The translations under genes were made by a program, and so were the position numbers. From assembly GCA_963575745.1 (NCBI GenBank), contig CAUYUJ010020245.1:1-64000 (forward strand): a stretch of DNA of 64,000 bases, written 5' to 3'. Source of the stretch: Prorocentrum cordatum. Lineage: Eukaryota; Sar; Dinophyceae; Prorocentrales; Prorocentraceae. The notes beneath the pieces are model-generated. The model worked only from the letters and a program-made list of their open reading frames with translations, made no database searches and had not been told where the DNA came from. Positions 12,735 through 22,215 of the stretch are shown piece by piece. The first letter of the stretch is position 1; each line of letters opens with the position of its first letter.

Positions 12735-12905
12735 TCCGCCGTCAAAGCGGAATACGGAAACTAATGTTGGAAACTAATTTTGGAAACTATAATTTGAAGT
12801 AGTTGTCAGTAGTTTCAAATTAATTCTACAACAATAAAAAATAATTTAAATAAATTATAATAAGGAGCTGATAATTTTTATAACAACTTAGTTTTTTAAG
12901 TTAAT
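12735..12905. other. AT-rich boundary segment
   Basis: AT-rich stretch with short direct repeats of GGAAACTAAT (12757-12790) and a run of A/T. Immediately right of it, at about 12905, the sequence becomes very GC-rich and repetitive. This marks a sharp compositional break and coincides with loss of the 5' exons of the neighbouring gene. Confidence 0.55.
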
Positions 12906-12918
12906 GAGTCTTAAGGGC

Positions 12919-13002
12919 AGGACGAAGAACCGGTCCCCGGGGAAGGGTCCAGACTTCTGGGGGTCGCGTCATGAAAAATTCATGACGTCGGGGGTCTGGG
13001 AA
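12919..13002 (+). repeat. Dispersed GC-rich repeat, copy 1 (3' part)
   Basis: About 84 bp from AGGACGAAGAACCGGTCC to GACGTCGGGGGTCTGG, including the palindrome TCATGAAAAATTCATGA. It aligns almost base for base with 31255-31336. Related partial copies lie at 27590-27715 and 39895-39990, and an inverted one at 39136-39200. Confidence 0.7.
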
Positions 13003-14570
13003 CGGGGCGGGCCTCCTCAGAAGGCTCGGAAGCCCCCCGGCCCTCCGAGAAGCTGTCCAATCCCTCCCCGAGGGCACAGCCGACGTCTCCGGAAGTCCCG
13101 CCGCCTTCTGAAAGGGCCTTCTCCCCCTCACTTCCCCCCTCGCCCGCCGCCGAGATCCAGTTTAAACGAGGTGGATGCATTGGTGGTGCATTTTCGCCCG
13201 CTGTCTTGAGAAGCCCCTGAAGGGGGCAACGCGCATGGGGCGTCGGCCGGCGCCCGAGGAAGCGCTCCTGGGCACCGTGCGCGCACTCTGAAACTGCCTG
13301 GCCAATCAGGTTTGGAAGGTCACTGGGGCATTCACCAGCTCCCTACAAAGTCAACTTTCACAGCGATGCCATACAGTCGGACGGGCGTTCTTGGGTGGAT
13401 ACGTATTTTGGTTATGGGGCATGGCATGGTATGCAATCCGGGGGAGGCGATTGAGGAGATCGCTGAGCCTTTTGAGGCGGGGGGGGGGGGCTGGGGCTGT
13501 CTTGAGCAAACTGTTTGCACGTCGTTGAGCCATGGACGCACTAGCTGGTGGGCAACTTTGTGTACGACCTTCAGGGAAGGGGCATCTTGGGGAGCTCTTG
13601 GGGGCTTCCTCGGGCCGACATCTGGCCACGCGCGCTGGGGCCATGCGGGAACCCGCATGGCGAGACTGCGAGAAGGTGGACCGCACCACTGGAAGCACAA
13701 GTTGCTTGCTCCAGCCAGCTCCCTCGGCATCCCTGGTGGCGTGGGAGGCGCTGGGCCGTCCCCGACGTCCACGGGCTGCCTCGAGGGTGTATCTGGCCAC
13801 CCTCGTGGCCTCCTCGAGCCAGCTCGGGGCCGCCTGGGAGCGGCGCCGCTCCCTCCCCGGTGGGTCTGCCACCAGTTCCCCGCCGCATGCCCGGGCAGTG
13901 CCAAGGGGGGTCACCACTGGGGGTTTCGCGAGCTCCTCGAGGAAATGGCGTTTCCTCGGGGTGGTTTTCGGACGTTGGGGCAGTTTGGGGAGAGCTCTGG
14001 CGTGTTCTGGTGGACCCATGTCCTTCACAAAAACACTTCCTCGGGGAAGTGGCGACCCCCAGAGTGGTGCATTGGCCGGCATAACGGGGCCGGAGCAGAT
14101 GGGGTTGAAGGATCGCGCTGCATTGCCGATGAGTCACCGATGCGGCTCGATCTGGGGCCCGATATGGAGCTGGAACGCGATCCAGCTGAAAGGCGCGGGG
14201 CGTTTCCAGAAATTCACGCTAGCGTGCCAGATGACGACGCTAATCGGTGTCGAGTTTCAGCTGCAGCAGAAGCGAGCCAGCCATTAAAAGGTGATAGAGC
14301 CGATACGGCAATCGACACGAGGACGACCCAGTGAACTTAATCGGGGATGCAAAATGTTTGAACTCATGATCGCTTGCATCGACCCGGAAGACACTCACAC
14401 TGTCAGCAACCTTTGCTTGGCGAGTCGCGCCGCCGGTTCTGGCCCACCGCGCTTCATCACCACACGCCAACCAAGCGTCAACGTCCAGAGCCTTCTCCCA
14501 GCCTGCCACCCCGCGGAGCGGAGCGACACGCTATCAGCTTGCAGCGAATAGAGTTCAGCCACGCGCAGAG
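13003..14570. other. GC-rich stretch with overlapping spurious ORFs, no gene called
   Basis: Long ORFs exist in several frames on both strands over 13.3-14.3 kb (up to 340 codons). None shows a recognisable domain and they shadow one another, as expected from GC-rich, stop-poor sequence. Several CTTCTNAGAAG-like palindromes occur. I see no splice pattern that favours one frame. Confidence 0.35.
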
Positions 14571-14655
14571 GGGGGTCGGGGGAGGGGGGAGGGCTTCTTA
14601 GAAGCACCACTGCTTCTTAGAAGGCGCGGGCCTTATCTATAGATGTAAGGCCGGC

Positions 14656-14714
<59 letters not shown>

Positions 14715-14854
14715 TTTTGTTTTTTTTTTTTGTGTTGTTGTTTTTTTTTTTTTTTTTTTCTGTTTTTTTTTTTTTTTTTATTTTTTTTTGTTTGTTTTTT
14801 TTCTTTTTTTTTTTTTTTTTTTTTTTTTGTCTTTTGTTTTTTTTTTTGTTTTTT

Positions 14855-14926
<72 letters not shown>

Positions 14927-14965
14927 TTTCTTTTTTTGTTTTTTTTTTTGTTTTTTTTTTTTTTT

Positions 14966-14999
<34 letters not shown>

Positions 15000-15017
15000 T
15001 TTTTTTTTTTTTTTCTT

Positions 15018-15050
<33 letters not shown>

Positions 15051-15051
15051 T

Positions 15052-15109
<58 letters not shown>

Positions 15110-15196
15110 TTTTTTTTTTCTTTTTTTTTTTTTCTTTCTTTTCTACAGAAAGCCAGGGCATGATTCTAAGAAGCTCTCCCCCCTCCCCCCACCCCC
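14571..15196. mobile_element. Inverted-repeat element with a T-rich core of about 490 bp
   Basis: The left arm (14571-14605) and the reverse complement of the right arm (15162-15196) match at 32 of 35 positions, sharing CTTCTTAGAA next to G-rich ends. Between them, about 14660 to 15143 is almost pure T with scattered G and C. The pattern resembles a MITE or foldback element whose interior has expanded, or one that captured a long poly(A) tail in reverse. The poly-Phe and poly-Lys ORFs across it are artefacts. Target duplications were not found. Confidence 0.6.
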
Positions 15197-15311
15197 TTGT
15201 GCGCGCCGCCAAAGAATAGCGTGTTGCCAGGGCCGCCGCCACGACACAGTCCTCCAAATTTCCCGACCATACCAAGATCGACCTCGCCGTGTCTCTCTCC
15301 CTCGTCCCCAG

Positions 15312-15422
15312 GAGCCGCCCACCAAGCAGTGGCTTTGGAACTCGCGGACGCGCTTCCGTGTGCGTCAGCATCTAGAGATGGAGAAGAACTTGAAGTTCCG
15401 CGAAGAGTTCGACTTGTTAGAG
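15312..15422 (+). CDS. Candidate isolated exon (37 codons)
   Basis: A plausible acceptor (CTCGTCCCCAG|GAG) opens a 37-codon frame, EPPTKQWLWNSRTRFRVRQH followed by a Glu/Lys-rich helix-like stretch to EEFDLLE. It closes at a possible GT donor (GAG|GTCCTG). The amino-acid pattern looks like real coding sequence rather than repeat translation. No partner exon was found, so it may be a relic or part of a gene with distant exons. No function is suggested. Confidence 0.3.
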
Positions 15423-16064
15423 GTCCTGTTGAGGAGACCCGATATTTAACACCTCTGTCTTCGCAAGATGATGGTTTCTGATTTCCTCGGGGCTCTTCAT
15501 GGGTCCTTTGTCGAGGTTCCTGCTTCCCCAGATATGCGATGTTTTATTTGTTTTCGGTACGGGGTCCCCAGAAGGTCCCGACCCTTTCCCCAGGGCAGGT
15601 TATGCATCCAGAGTCGTTTTGTCATTGTCCTGGGCCTTGTCATTGTCCTGGGCCCTGGCGAGGGCTCCCAGAGGCGGAAAACAATGAGAATCCTCCGCTT
15701 GGAACGCGTGGACTGCTTGGGTCTTTGTGTGAGCGCTTGGGCGCCGAATTTGGAAGAAGCTGGCCACAGGTTGCAACGATGCGCTTGGGGACGCTCGTGC
15801 CGGGGTGGCGGCGTCCGGCTCGGGCTCAGGACCGAGGAGCCGACCGTGCTGTTCGGAGACAGCCATACTCTTGGCTATGCTGCCCGAGCGCTCCTCCGCC
15901 TCCTCCTCCTCCTCCTCCTCCTCCTCCTCCTCCTCATCCATTCCGCTCATTTTCCCTACGAACGATTTCTCCCTGTCGCACCCCGAGGCGAGTTTGTAGG
16001 GCGGGCCGGGCGTTTCGCCTGAGATTTCCTCACCGTGTATGGTTCTCGAGCGTCAACACAGGCA
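15423..16064. other. No gene recognised; contains a (CTC)n tract
   Basis: Holds an 18-bp tandem duplication around 15619-15655 (CATTGTCCTGGGCC repeated) and a CTC tract at about 15897-15942. No convincing coding region. Confidence 0.35.
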
Positions 16065-16221
16065 GCAGTTCTACAAATGGAGGGCGGGTTGTTTTCAGAA
16101 TGTGGCTATCGCCTTAGCGCGGCGCACATTCGTTTTAACAGTTTGCAAGCAGTTCAAAGATTGAGGGCGGCTCTTTTTCAAAATGTGGCTCTCGCCTTAG
16201 CGCCGCGCGCATTCGTTTTTT
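16065..16221 (+). repeat. Tandem duplication, period about 84 bp
   Basis: The segment starting GCAGTTC at 16065 recurs at 16149 with moderate divergence. Both copies contain GAGGGCGG, AATGTGGCT and CGCCTTAGCGC followed by CATTCGTTTT. Confidence 0.65.
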
Positions 16222-16249
16222 TGTAATGCAAGAGCTTCGCGGATTCTCA

Positions 16250-16460
16250 TCATCAGCGTACCAGAAATAGTGTCCTGGAAGGATTTAGGATTATGCAGGC
16301 GCAACTGTTGCGTTTGTTCTCTGTGTTGAAGTCCTAGAAATGGCGTTCTGGCACGACTCAGGATCGTCAAGACGCAACAGTCAGGTTGATCCGTGGCGTT
16401 GGAATCCCGAGAGCAATGTTTTGGCATGCTTCAGGGTATTCAGACGAGTGTCTTCCAACG
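16250..16460 (+). repeat. Diverged tandem repeats, period about 70-75 bp
   Basis: Three loosely similar blocks start near 16259, 16333 and 16405 (CCAGAAATAGTGTCCTGG, CCTAGAAATGGCGTTCTGG, then a more diverged one). Each is followed by a GGAT or CAGG core and CGCAAC or an equivalent. Support is moderate because the third block is weak. Confidence 0.35.
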
Positions 16461-16556
16461 AGGCAGTCCCCTCAATGGAAATTGACCGACGGGGGGGCCT
16501 ACGAAGAGGGAGGGAGAGTTCACTCCAACATCGTTGATGACCCCTGGGTTTACACC

Positions 16557-17030
16557 GCTCCTCCTCCTCCTCCATCTCCTCCTCCTCCTCCTCTCATTTG
16601 CCGCCGCGGGCGACAGAGAGCGCCCTCCCCCTGAGGCGATCCCGCAGCCTTGCCTTGAGATCCGGGCTGTGCGATCTTGTCCACACTGGGCGCTTTCGCT
16701 TGGCATCCGGCCCAGGGACCATCACAGGTCGGTCCGGCTCGAAGACTGCAGCCGAAAGACGAGGTCCAGGGCTCCGGTTGTGCTCTGCCGCGGATCTCAG
16801 AGGAGGCCCCTCCGCGTGCGCTCCCGGGGGCGGAGCTCGCGCCCTATGCCGACCCGAGCGAGCCTCTGTGCCTGCTGCTCCTCCTCCTCCTCCTCCCCCT
16901 CCTCCTCCTCCTCCTCCTTTTCCCCTCTCCTCCTCCTCCTCCATCCTCATCCTTCCTCCTCCTCCTCCTCTCCTCCTCCCCTCTCCTCCTCCTCATCCCC
17001 CTCCACCTCCCCCCTTCCCAACTCCACCCT
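16557..17030. repeat. CTC/TCC-rich low-complexity tracts
   Basis: Two main tracts, about 16557-16600 and 16875-17010, consist of C/T-rich triplets (CTC, TCC) with interruptions. ORFs reading Leu/Pro/Ser or Glu/Gly/Arg homopolymers across them are artefacts. Confidence 0.8.
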
Positions 17031-17038
17031 ACCTCATC

Positions 17039-17073
17039 CTGCCGTGCCACGGCCTAGCGCCGTGGCACGGCAG
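17039..17073. other. Perfect 15-bp-arm hairpin
   Basis: CTGCCGTGCCACGGC at 17039-17053, a CTAGC loop at 17054-17058, and the exact reverse complement at 17059-17073. This is a strong stem with GC-rich arms. No poly-T follows on the plus strand and no adjacent gene explains it. Confidence 0.8.
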
Positions 17074-17704
17074 TGAGCAGCTGCGTCGGCGGATCGGGTG
17101 TCCCCGGCATCCCGCACGCGGCAGCGAGCCCGGGTGTCAAGCGGTGTTGTGCCGGCAGAGCGCGGCGGAGAGGAGTGAGGGAAGGGGAAGGCCGGCAGAG
17201 CTCCGACACCGGGAGTGACCGCCGATGCAAGCGACGGGATATCAGGAAGGATCGCAAACGATAACCACGAAGGCATCCTCCACCCTTCCGACGTCGAAGG
17301 GGTAAGGGTGGCCCACTTCACCATTCGCGGAGGTAGTTGTGATCGTTGCTGTCGTTGTCGTCTTTGTGATCGTTGTTACCGTTGTCGATGAGAACGGGCG
17401 GGAAGAAACAGGAAGCAGACCGTGGAGATGACAAGGGAGAAGGAGAGGAATGGGGCAACGCAGGCGAGAGGACTGGACAGCACGGTGCGAAGAGGAGGAA
17501 GGAGGAAGGAGGGCACGGAATGACAGAAGGAGGACTAGGGTGAGATTACGAAGGCTCTCACGGTTTGTTCTCCCTCGCTGTATTTGAGCCAAGCATGAAC
17601 TTTCGGCCTTTGTGGCGTCTCTCACATCATTCGATTGATTCCACCAGTGCTCGCCCAGAATAGTTATTGCGTGTAATCACACACAGTATCCTCTCTTCTT
17701 AGGT
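17074..17704. other. No gene recognised
   Basis: Includes a degenerate GTT/GTC-rich stretch near 17330-17395. No coding region or other element is supported. Confidence 0.35.
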
Positions 17705-18110
17705 CTCTATGTTTCTTTCTCTTTGTCTGTATCTGCCTTTCTCTGAGTATAGAGATGTACATGTGTATATATATATATACACATATCTACATATTTCTCT
17801 CTGTATCCCCTGGTCTCTCTCTCTCTCTCTCTTTCTGTCCCTCCCATGTTTCTCGCTCTCTCTCTCTCTCTGTCCCTGTCTCTCTCTCTCTCTCGCACTA
17901 ACACTGGCTGCCTCTCTCCATCAAGTCGAGATGCCAAGACAGAGATGTGTATGGCCGCTCCCAGGGATCCCGACATCGCGACGATGCGGTTTCGGTACAC
18001 GCTGGACCCCTGCTCGTTGTTGGTGCTGCTCCCTCTCGGAAGCATTGGCTACGTCAATCTCTCTTTGTCTCTCTCTCTCTCTCTCCCTCTCCCAGTGTCT
18101 CCCTGCTGTC
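17705..18110. repeat. CT-rich microsatellites
   Basis: Runs of (TC)n at about 17813-17832, 17850-17895 and 18058-18095 surround a (TA)n stretch (about 17766-17780). The ORFs across these are low-complexity Ser/Leu or Arg/Glu translations. Confidence 0.8.
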
Positions 18111-18436
18111 ACGGCCGGGACGCCAGACTATTTCAAATAAGCATAATTTGTGTAAGCCTTGACGAATTGCAAATATTTCAATAACCATAAATGGTACAAC
18201 ATAACTATTCAAATAACCATGAATAAACCTATCAATGTGCAATTGTCTTGGATCGAGTCCCAAGCGAAAAGGCAAAGAGGCTACGCGTGTCAACCCCTGC
18301 GGGCTCTCTGGGTCAGAGTGCTCCCGGTGCAGCAGCGACCGAGCATCGGCGGCGATGGGACCGGGAGGCGGAGCGCGGAGAGGCAGTGCACAGCGGGGGG
18401 GGTTAAAAGGACTGGCCTGACGCAGGACCCACACCC

Positions 18437-18611
18437 CAGACTTCGTAATAAAAGGGAGGGGGTCTGGACCCTCCAAGACAAGCCATTTCAGACCCCCCCC
18501 CGTGGGAGAGCCCTCCAAAACATCGTCCCCAGACCCCCCCAGGCCCTCCAAGATAGCCTGGAAGAGACCTCCCCCCAAAATGAGACCCCCCTCCTTTTAT
18601 TACGAAATCTG
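18437..18611. mobile_element. 175-bp inverted-repeat (MITE-like) element
   Basis: The left end reads CAGACTTCGTAATAAAAGGG and the right end is its near-exact reverse complement (CCTTTTATTACGAAATCTG). The terminal repeats are about 28 bp, continuing into GGGGGTCT. The interior is C/A-rich with short repeats of CCCTCCAA and AGACCCCCCC. No clear target-site duplication was seen. Non-autonomous by size. Confidence 0.7.
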
Positions 18612-18658
18612 AAGTACCCATGCAGTTGTGGGCACCGTCGTTGTATGCACCGCAGTCG

Positions 18659-19418
18659 GTGGAGCTCCCTATGGGGCCACGAATGAGGGGTGTGCCAAAA
18701 TGGGCGCAGTGGGCGCATGCGGGCGCTGGCATGTGGGCCTTCGGTGGAGCTCCCTGTGGGGCCACGAAGCGTGTGAGGGGTGTGCCAAAATGGGCGCAGT
18801 GGGCGCATGCGGGCGCTGGCATGTGGGCCTTCGGTGGAGCTCCCTGTGGGGCCACGAAGCGTGCGAGGGGTGTGCCAAAATGGGCTCGGTGGGCGCATGC
18901 GAGCGCTGGCATGTGGGCCTTCGGTGGAGCTCCCTATGGGGCCACGAATGAGGGGTGTGCCAAAATGGGCGCAGTGGGCGCATGCGGGCGCTGGCATGTG
19001 GGCCTTCGGTGGAGCTCCCTGTGGGGCCACGAAGCGTGTGAGGGGTGTGCCAAAATGGGCGCAGTGGGCGCATGCGGGCGCTGGCATGTGGGCCTTCGGT
19101 GGAGCTCCCTGTGGGGCCACGAAGCGTGCGAGGGGTGTGCCAAAATGGGCTCGGTGGGCGCATGCGAGCGCTGGCATGTGGGCCTTCGGTGGAGCTCCCT
19201 ATGGGGCCACGAGCGTGCGGGGTGGTGGGCCTTCGGTGGAGCTCCCTGTGGGGCCTCGAAGCGTGTGAGGGGTGTGCCAGCATGTATGCGGCTGGCGCAT
19301 GCGAGCGCTGGAATGTGGGCCTTCAGTGGAGCTCCCTGTGGGGCCACGAAACGTGTGAGGGGTGTGCCAAAATGCGCGCGGTGGGCGCATGCGAGCGCTG
19401 GCATTCGGGCCGTCGGTG
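18659..19418 (+). repeat. 85/90-bp satellite with higher-order structure
   Basis: Units begin with GGAGCTCCCT at 18661, 18746, 18836, 18926, 19011, 19101, 19191, 19238 (after a truncated unit) and 19328. Spacing is 85, 90, 90, 85, 90, 90, 47 and 90. The block 18661-18925 appears to recur essentially unchanged as 18926-19190, a 265-bp higher-order repeat. Each unit holds GTGCCAAAATGGGC and GGGCGCATGCG. The long ORFs on both strands come from the repeat's stop-poor sequence, not from genes. Confidence 0.9.
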
Positions 19419-19439
19419 GGTGACAGGAGGAGGGAGGAG

Positions 19440-19530
19440 CGGGAGCAGGAGGAGGAGGAGGAGGAGGAGGAGGAGGAGGAGGAGGAGATGAAGAGATGAG
19501 GAGATGAGGAGATGAGGAGATGAAGAGGAG
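19440..19530 (+). repeat. (GGA)n followed by GATGAGGA repeats
   Basis: GGA triplets from about 19448 to 19488 pass into an 11-bp periodic GAGATGAGGAG pattern to about 19530. This directly abuts the 85/90-bp satellite. Confidence 0.85.
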
Positions 19531-20429
19531 GAGACGCGGGGATCTCTTTTCAAAACGAAGACCTGACACGACAGGATGCTTGGGAGAATCCGAGTCCACC
19601 CACCCTGCCGGATTCCCGCGCGGATTGCTGGGATCGGCGTCGGGGCCACCTTGGCGGCGCTTCCTTCGCCATCCTTCGCGCGCTCCGCGCGCGACGGGAG
19701 GGGTGAGATCCCAGAACAGTCAGCACATGAGTATGACGCAGCCATGAATACAGTTCGCACATCTCATGCGGGGCGATCTGCCACACGTGTGTAACGAGGA
19801 GAGCACGGAGGGGGAAGGAGAGAGTGTGAGGGTGAGGCTCCAGGATGTGATGCTTCGGGATAGGATGGATGAGGGCGGGGGGGGCAGGGCGAGAGTAGGA
19901 CGGGGGGGGGGGCGGGAAGAGAGGAGAGACGATGAGATGGGGGGGAGAAGGAGCCTTGACATCCGCTGATGTGCTCTTCTCAATATGCGGCCCCATGAGT
20001 CTCGACCCCTCCCCCCAGTAGCCTTGCGTCCCGGATGCGTTCTTGACGCTCCCGGGGCCCGAAAGCGGCCTTCGCGAAGGCAGAAATCTGAGAAGCAAGT
20101 CCTGGATTGCAGAAGACAGATCGTCGTACGTCTGGGAGTAGAGGGACCAGAAGGAGCAGGAGAAGGCGGGAGGGGATCGAGGGTGGCTCGCCAGCTCTGC
20201 AACGTAGGCAAGCAGCAAGCAGGGTCATAGATAGCAATGCGCCGGGAGGGGTAATCATCATGGCAGGCGCGCGCGCCCCAACCGTAAGCACTTGGGGCCT
20301 GGCAGCCGCCTTCAGTGGCGCGCGCCGCAGCCTACCGTGCTCGCCGGCTGGAGGGAGCTCCATTTGCGACGGCATGCTTTTGGCGTGTGGGGGCCGCCTC
20401 GTTTGGAGGGGGCGTATTTGGGTAGACTT
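19531..20429. other. No gene recognised; purine-rich patch
   Basis: A G-rich, A-containing patch spans about 19870-19960 and the rest is unremarkable GC-rich DNA. ORFs on both strands overlap and have no recognisable motif. Confidence 0.35.
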
Positions 20430-20589
20430 AAGTCGGGCCTGTCCCTCTACAGGGGGAAGATCCCAAAATAGTCAACAATAGTCTGGGGACTATTTTTTGA
20501 ATCTGTGTTTGGGCACCCGTTAAGCTTTTTTGAGTTTTTTTGTTTACCTTTCGTCCAATATCCCCCTTGTAGGGGGACAGGCCCGACCT
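20430..20589. mobile_element. 160-bp inverted-repeat (MITE-like) element with terminal hairpins
   Basis: The left end AAGTCGGGCCTGTCCCTCTA matches the reverse complement of the right end (AGGTCGGGCCTGTCCCCCTA) over about 28 bp. The subterminal part contains a small palindrome (TCCCCCTTGTAGGGGGA on the right), so each end can form its own hairpin. The interior is A/T-richer than its surroundings, with ATAGTCTGGGGACTAT. A right-end relative lies at 41060-41166. Confidence 0.7.
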
Positions 20590-20624
20590 GAGAGTAGACC
20601 GCGTGTCCCACTACCAGGATCCCG

Positions 20625-21030
20625 AGCAAGAGAGAGAGAGAGAGAGTCGGGGGCGGAAAAGAGGGGGGGTGATGACTAGGGGGGGGGGTGGATATCATGG
20701 CGTGGGCCATGATATTTCCCCAGATGTCATGCCGCCTCTTCTTATTCCATGACGCCCCTGGCCCCCCCCGCTGGGCCGCGCACGTGCCGCCGGCCATGCT
20801 TTGCCCCCCCCCCCCCCCTCTTGGACACCCCCCTCTTGGCCGCTCCCGAGAGAGAGAGAGAGAGAGAGCACAGTTTGGGGTGGAAGAGGGCCTTGATTTG
20901 AGCCTTGTTTGGGCACCTGCGAAGCCTTGATTCGAGAGGGAAGAGAGAGAGGGAGAGAGAGAGGGAGAGAGAGAGAGAGAGGGAGAGGGAGAGAAAGAGA
21001 GAGGGAGAGAGAGAGAGAGAGAGCACAGTT
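20625..21030 (+). repeat. (GA)n microsatellites and G/C homopolymers
   Basis: (AG)n tracts at about 20628-20647, 20850-20868 and 20938-21024. Two similar copies of a CACAGTTTGGGGTGGMAGAGGGC motif follow GA tracts (about 20868 and 21022). Poly-C at about 20809 and poly-G near 20681 and 21168. Confidence 0.75.
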
Positions 21031-21227
21031 TGGGGTGGCAGAGGGCAGGGAGGCGCCCCCGACCACGGCCCGCCGAGCCCGACGGCCCCCCCCCCCACGA
21101 GATGCCGAGCGGCCGCGGGCTCCGGCGCTGCCCCCCCGCCTGCGCGGGCCCCTTCGGGGGCCCCCGGGGGGGGGGGGGGGCCTCCGCCCCGGGAACTTGG
21201 GGGGAAGGTCTGCTACCACGCCCGTGA

Positions 21228-21428
21228 CTGCCTCCTCCTCCTCCTCCTCCTGCTCCTCCTCCCTCTCCTCCTCCTCCTCCTGCTCCTCCTCCCTCTCCTC
21301 CTCCTCCTCCTCTCCTCCTCCTCCTCCTCCTCCTCCTCCTCCTCCTCCTCCTCCCTCCTCCTCCTCCTCCTCCTCCTCCTCCTCCTCCTCCTCCTCCTCC
21401 TCCTCCTCCTCCTCCTCCTCCCCCTCCA
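21228..21428 (+). repeat. (CTC)n trinucleotide tract, about 200 bp
   Basis: Nearly uninterrupted CTC/TCC triplets with a repeated CTGCTCCTCCCTCTC interruption. ORFs reading poly-Leu, poly-Ser, poly-Glu and poly-Arg through it are artefacts. Confidence 0.9.
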
Positions 21429-21609
21429 GATCTCCGACGGCACGACTTTGTTGAGTCTCGGGTGCCTTTTCCGCGGTGTCGGCCTCCGGGGCCCAGTTCG
21501 GGCCCGATTGGGCCAGCAGGAACGGAGCGGGGGCGAACACTTGCGCGCTTGCCCTGGCAGCCGCTGGGGGTGATTTCTCCATCCTCGGGGTCATGGCCGC
21601 TTTCCCGGG

Positions 21610-22030
21610 GCAGCTTGGAAGACGACGACTTCTTCCGCGACGACTTCTTCTGCGACGATTGCTTCTGGAAGGACTCTCTTCCGGAAGGAGTGGTCCGGAA
21701 GAGGTCGTCGCGGAAGAAGTCGTCTTCGGAAGAAGCGGTCGGGAGGAAGTCGTCCGGAAGATGTCGTCGAAACATGGTTTTTCTCGAGAGATCGGCGCGG
21801 CGGAGACGGGGGAGAAGGGAGAAGATGCGTTCGTAAGAAGGCGTTCGGAAGAAGAAATTCGGAAAAAGTGGACCAGAAGAAGTCGTCTCGGAAGAAGTCG
21901 TCTCGGAAGAAGTCGTCCGGAAGAAGTCGTCCCGAAGAAATCGTTTGGAAGAAGTCTTCTGGAAGAAGTCGTTCGGAAGAAGTCGCCCGGAGAAGCTTGG
22001 GAGAAGCTCCGCCGCCTTTTGAGAAGGCCT
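21610..22030. repeat. GGAAGAAGTCGTC minisatellite, first inverted then direct
   Basis: From about 21616 to 21680 the unit is in the GACGACTTCTTCC orientation. From about 21690 to 22000 it is GGAAGAAGTCGTC, repeated many times with 1-2-bp changes. A second array of the same unit lies at 26415-26935. Confidence 0.8.
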
Positions 22031-22089
22031 TCTCTTCTTTATTTCCTTCTCGATCGCCGCCGACTTGTGCGTCCTCTAGATAAGATTGG

Positions 22090-22158
22090 ATTCGAACCCG
22101 TCGTCATCATCGTCGCCCGTCGTCGTCGTTCGCCGTCGTCGTTCTCGTCGTTGGCGAT

Positions 22159-22215
<57 letters not shown>
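22090..22215 (+). repeat. (GTC/TCG)n tract 1 of composite satellite
   Basis: Degenerate TCGTCG triplets become perfect at about 22149-22214. The tract precedes a conserved segment (GCGTTGGAGCC...) that recurs at about 24215 and 25295. Confidence 0.85.

Noticed and set aside
13312-14334. 340-codon plus-strand ORF and several competing ORFs of 178-251 codons
   Set aside because: Several frames on both strands are open at once, none has a recognisable motif, and the composition is GC-rich and stop-poor. No frame is preferable.
14717-15449. Poly-Phe (plus) and poly-Lys (minus) ORFs of up to 239 codons
   Set aside because: They translate the T-rich core of the inverted-repeat element. Homopolymer artefacts.
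18488-19599. Long ORFs on both strands over the 85/90-bp satellite
   Set aside because: Identical repeated peptides on both strands follow from the repeat units. No coding signal beyond that.
22080-22100. GGTTCGAATCC-like T-loop sequence on the minus strand suggesting a tRNA
   Set aside because: The flanking bases do not form a 5-bp T stem and no acceptor, D or anticodon arm could be found.
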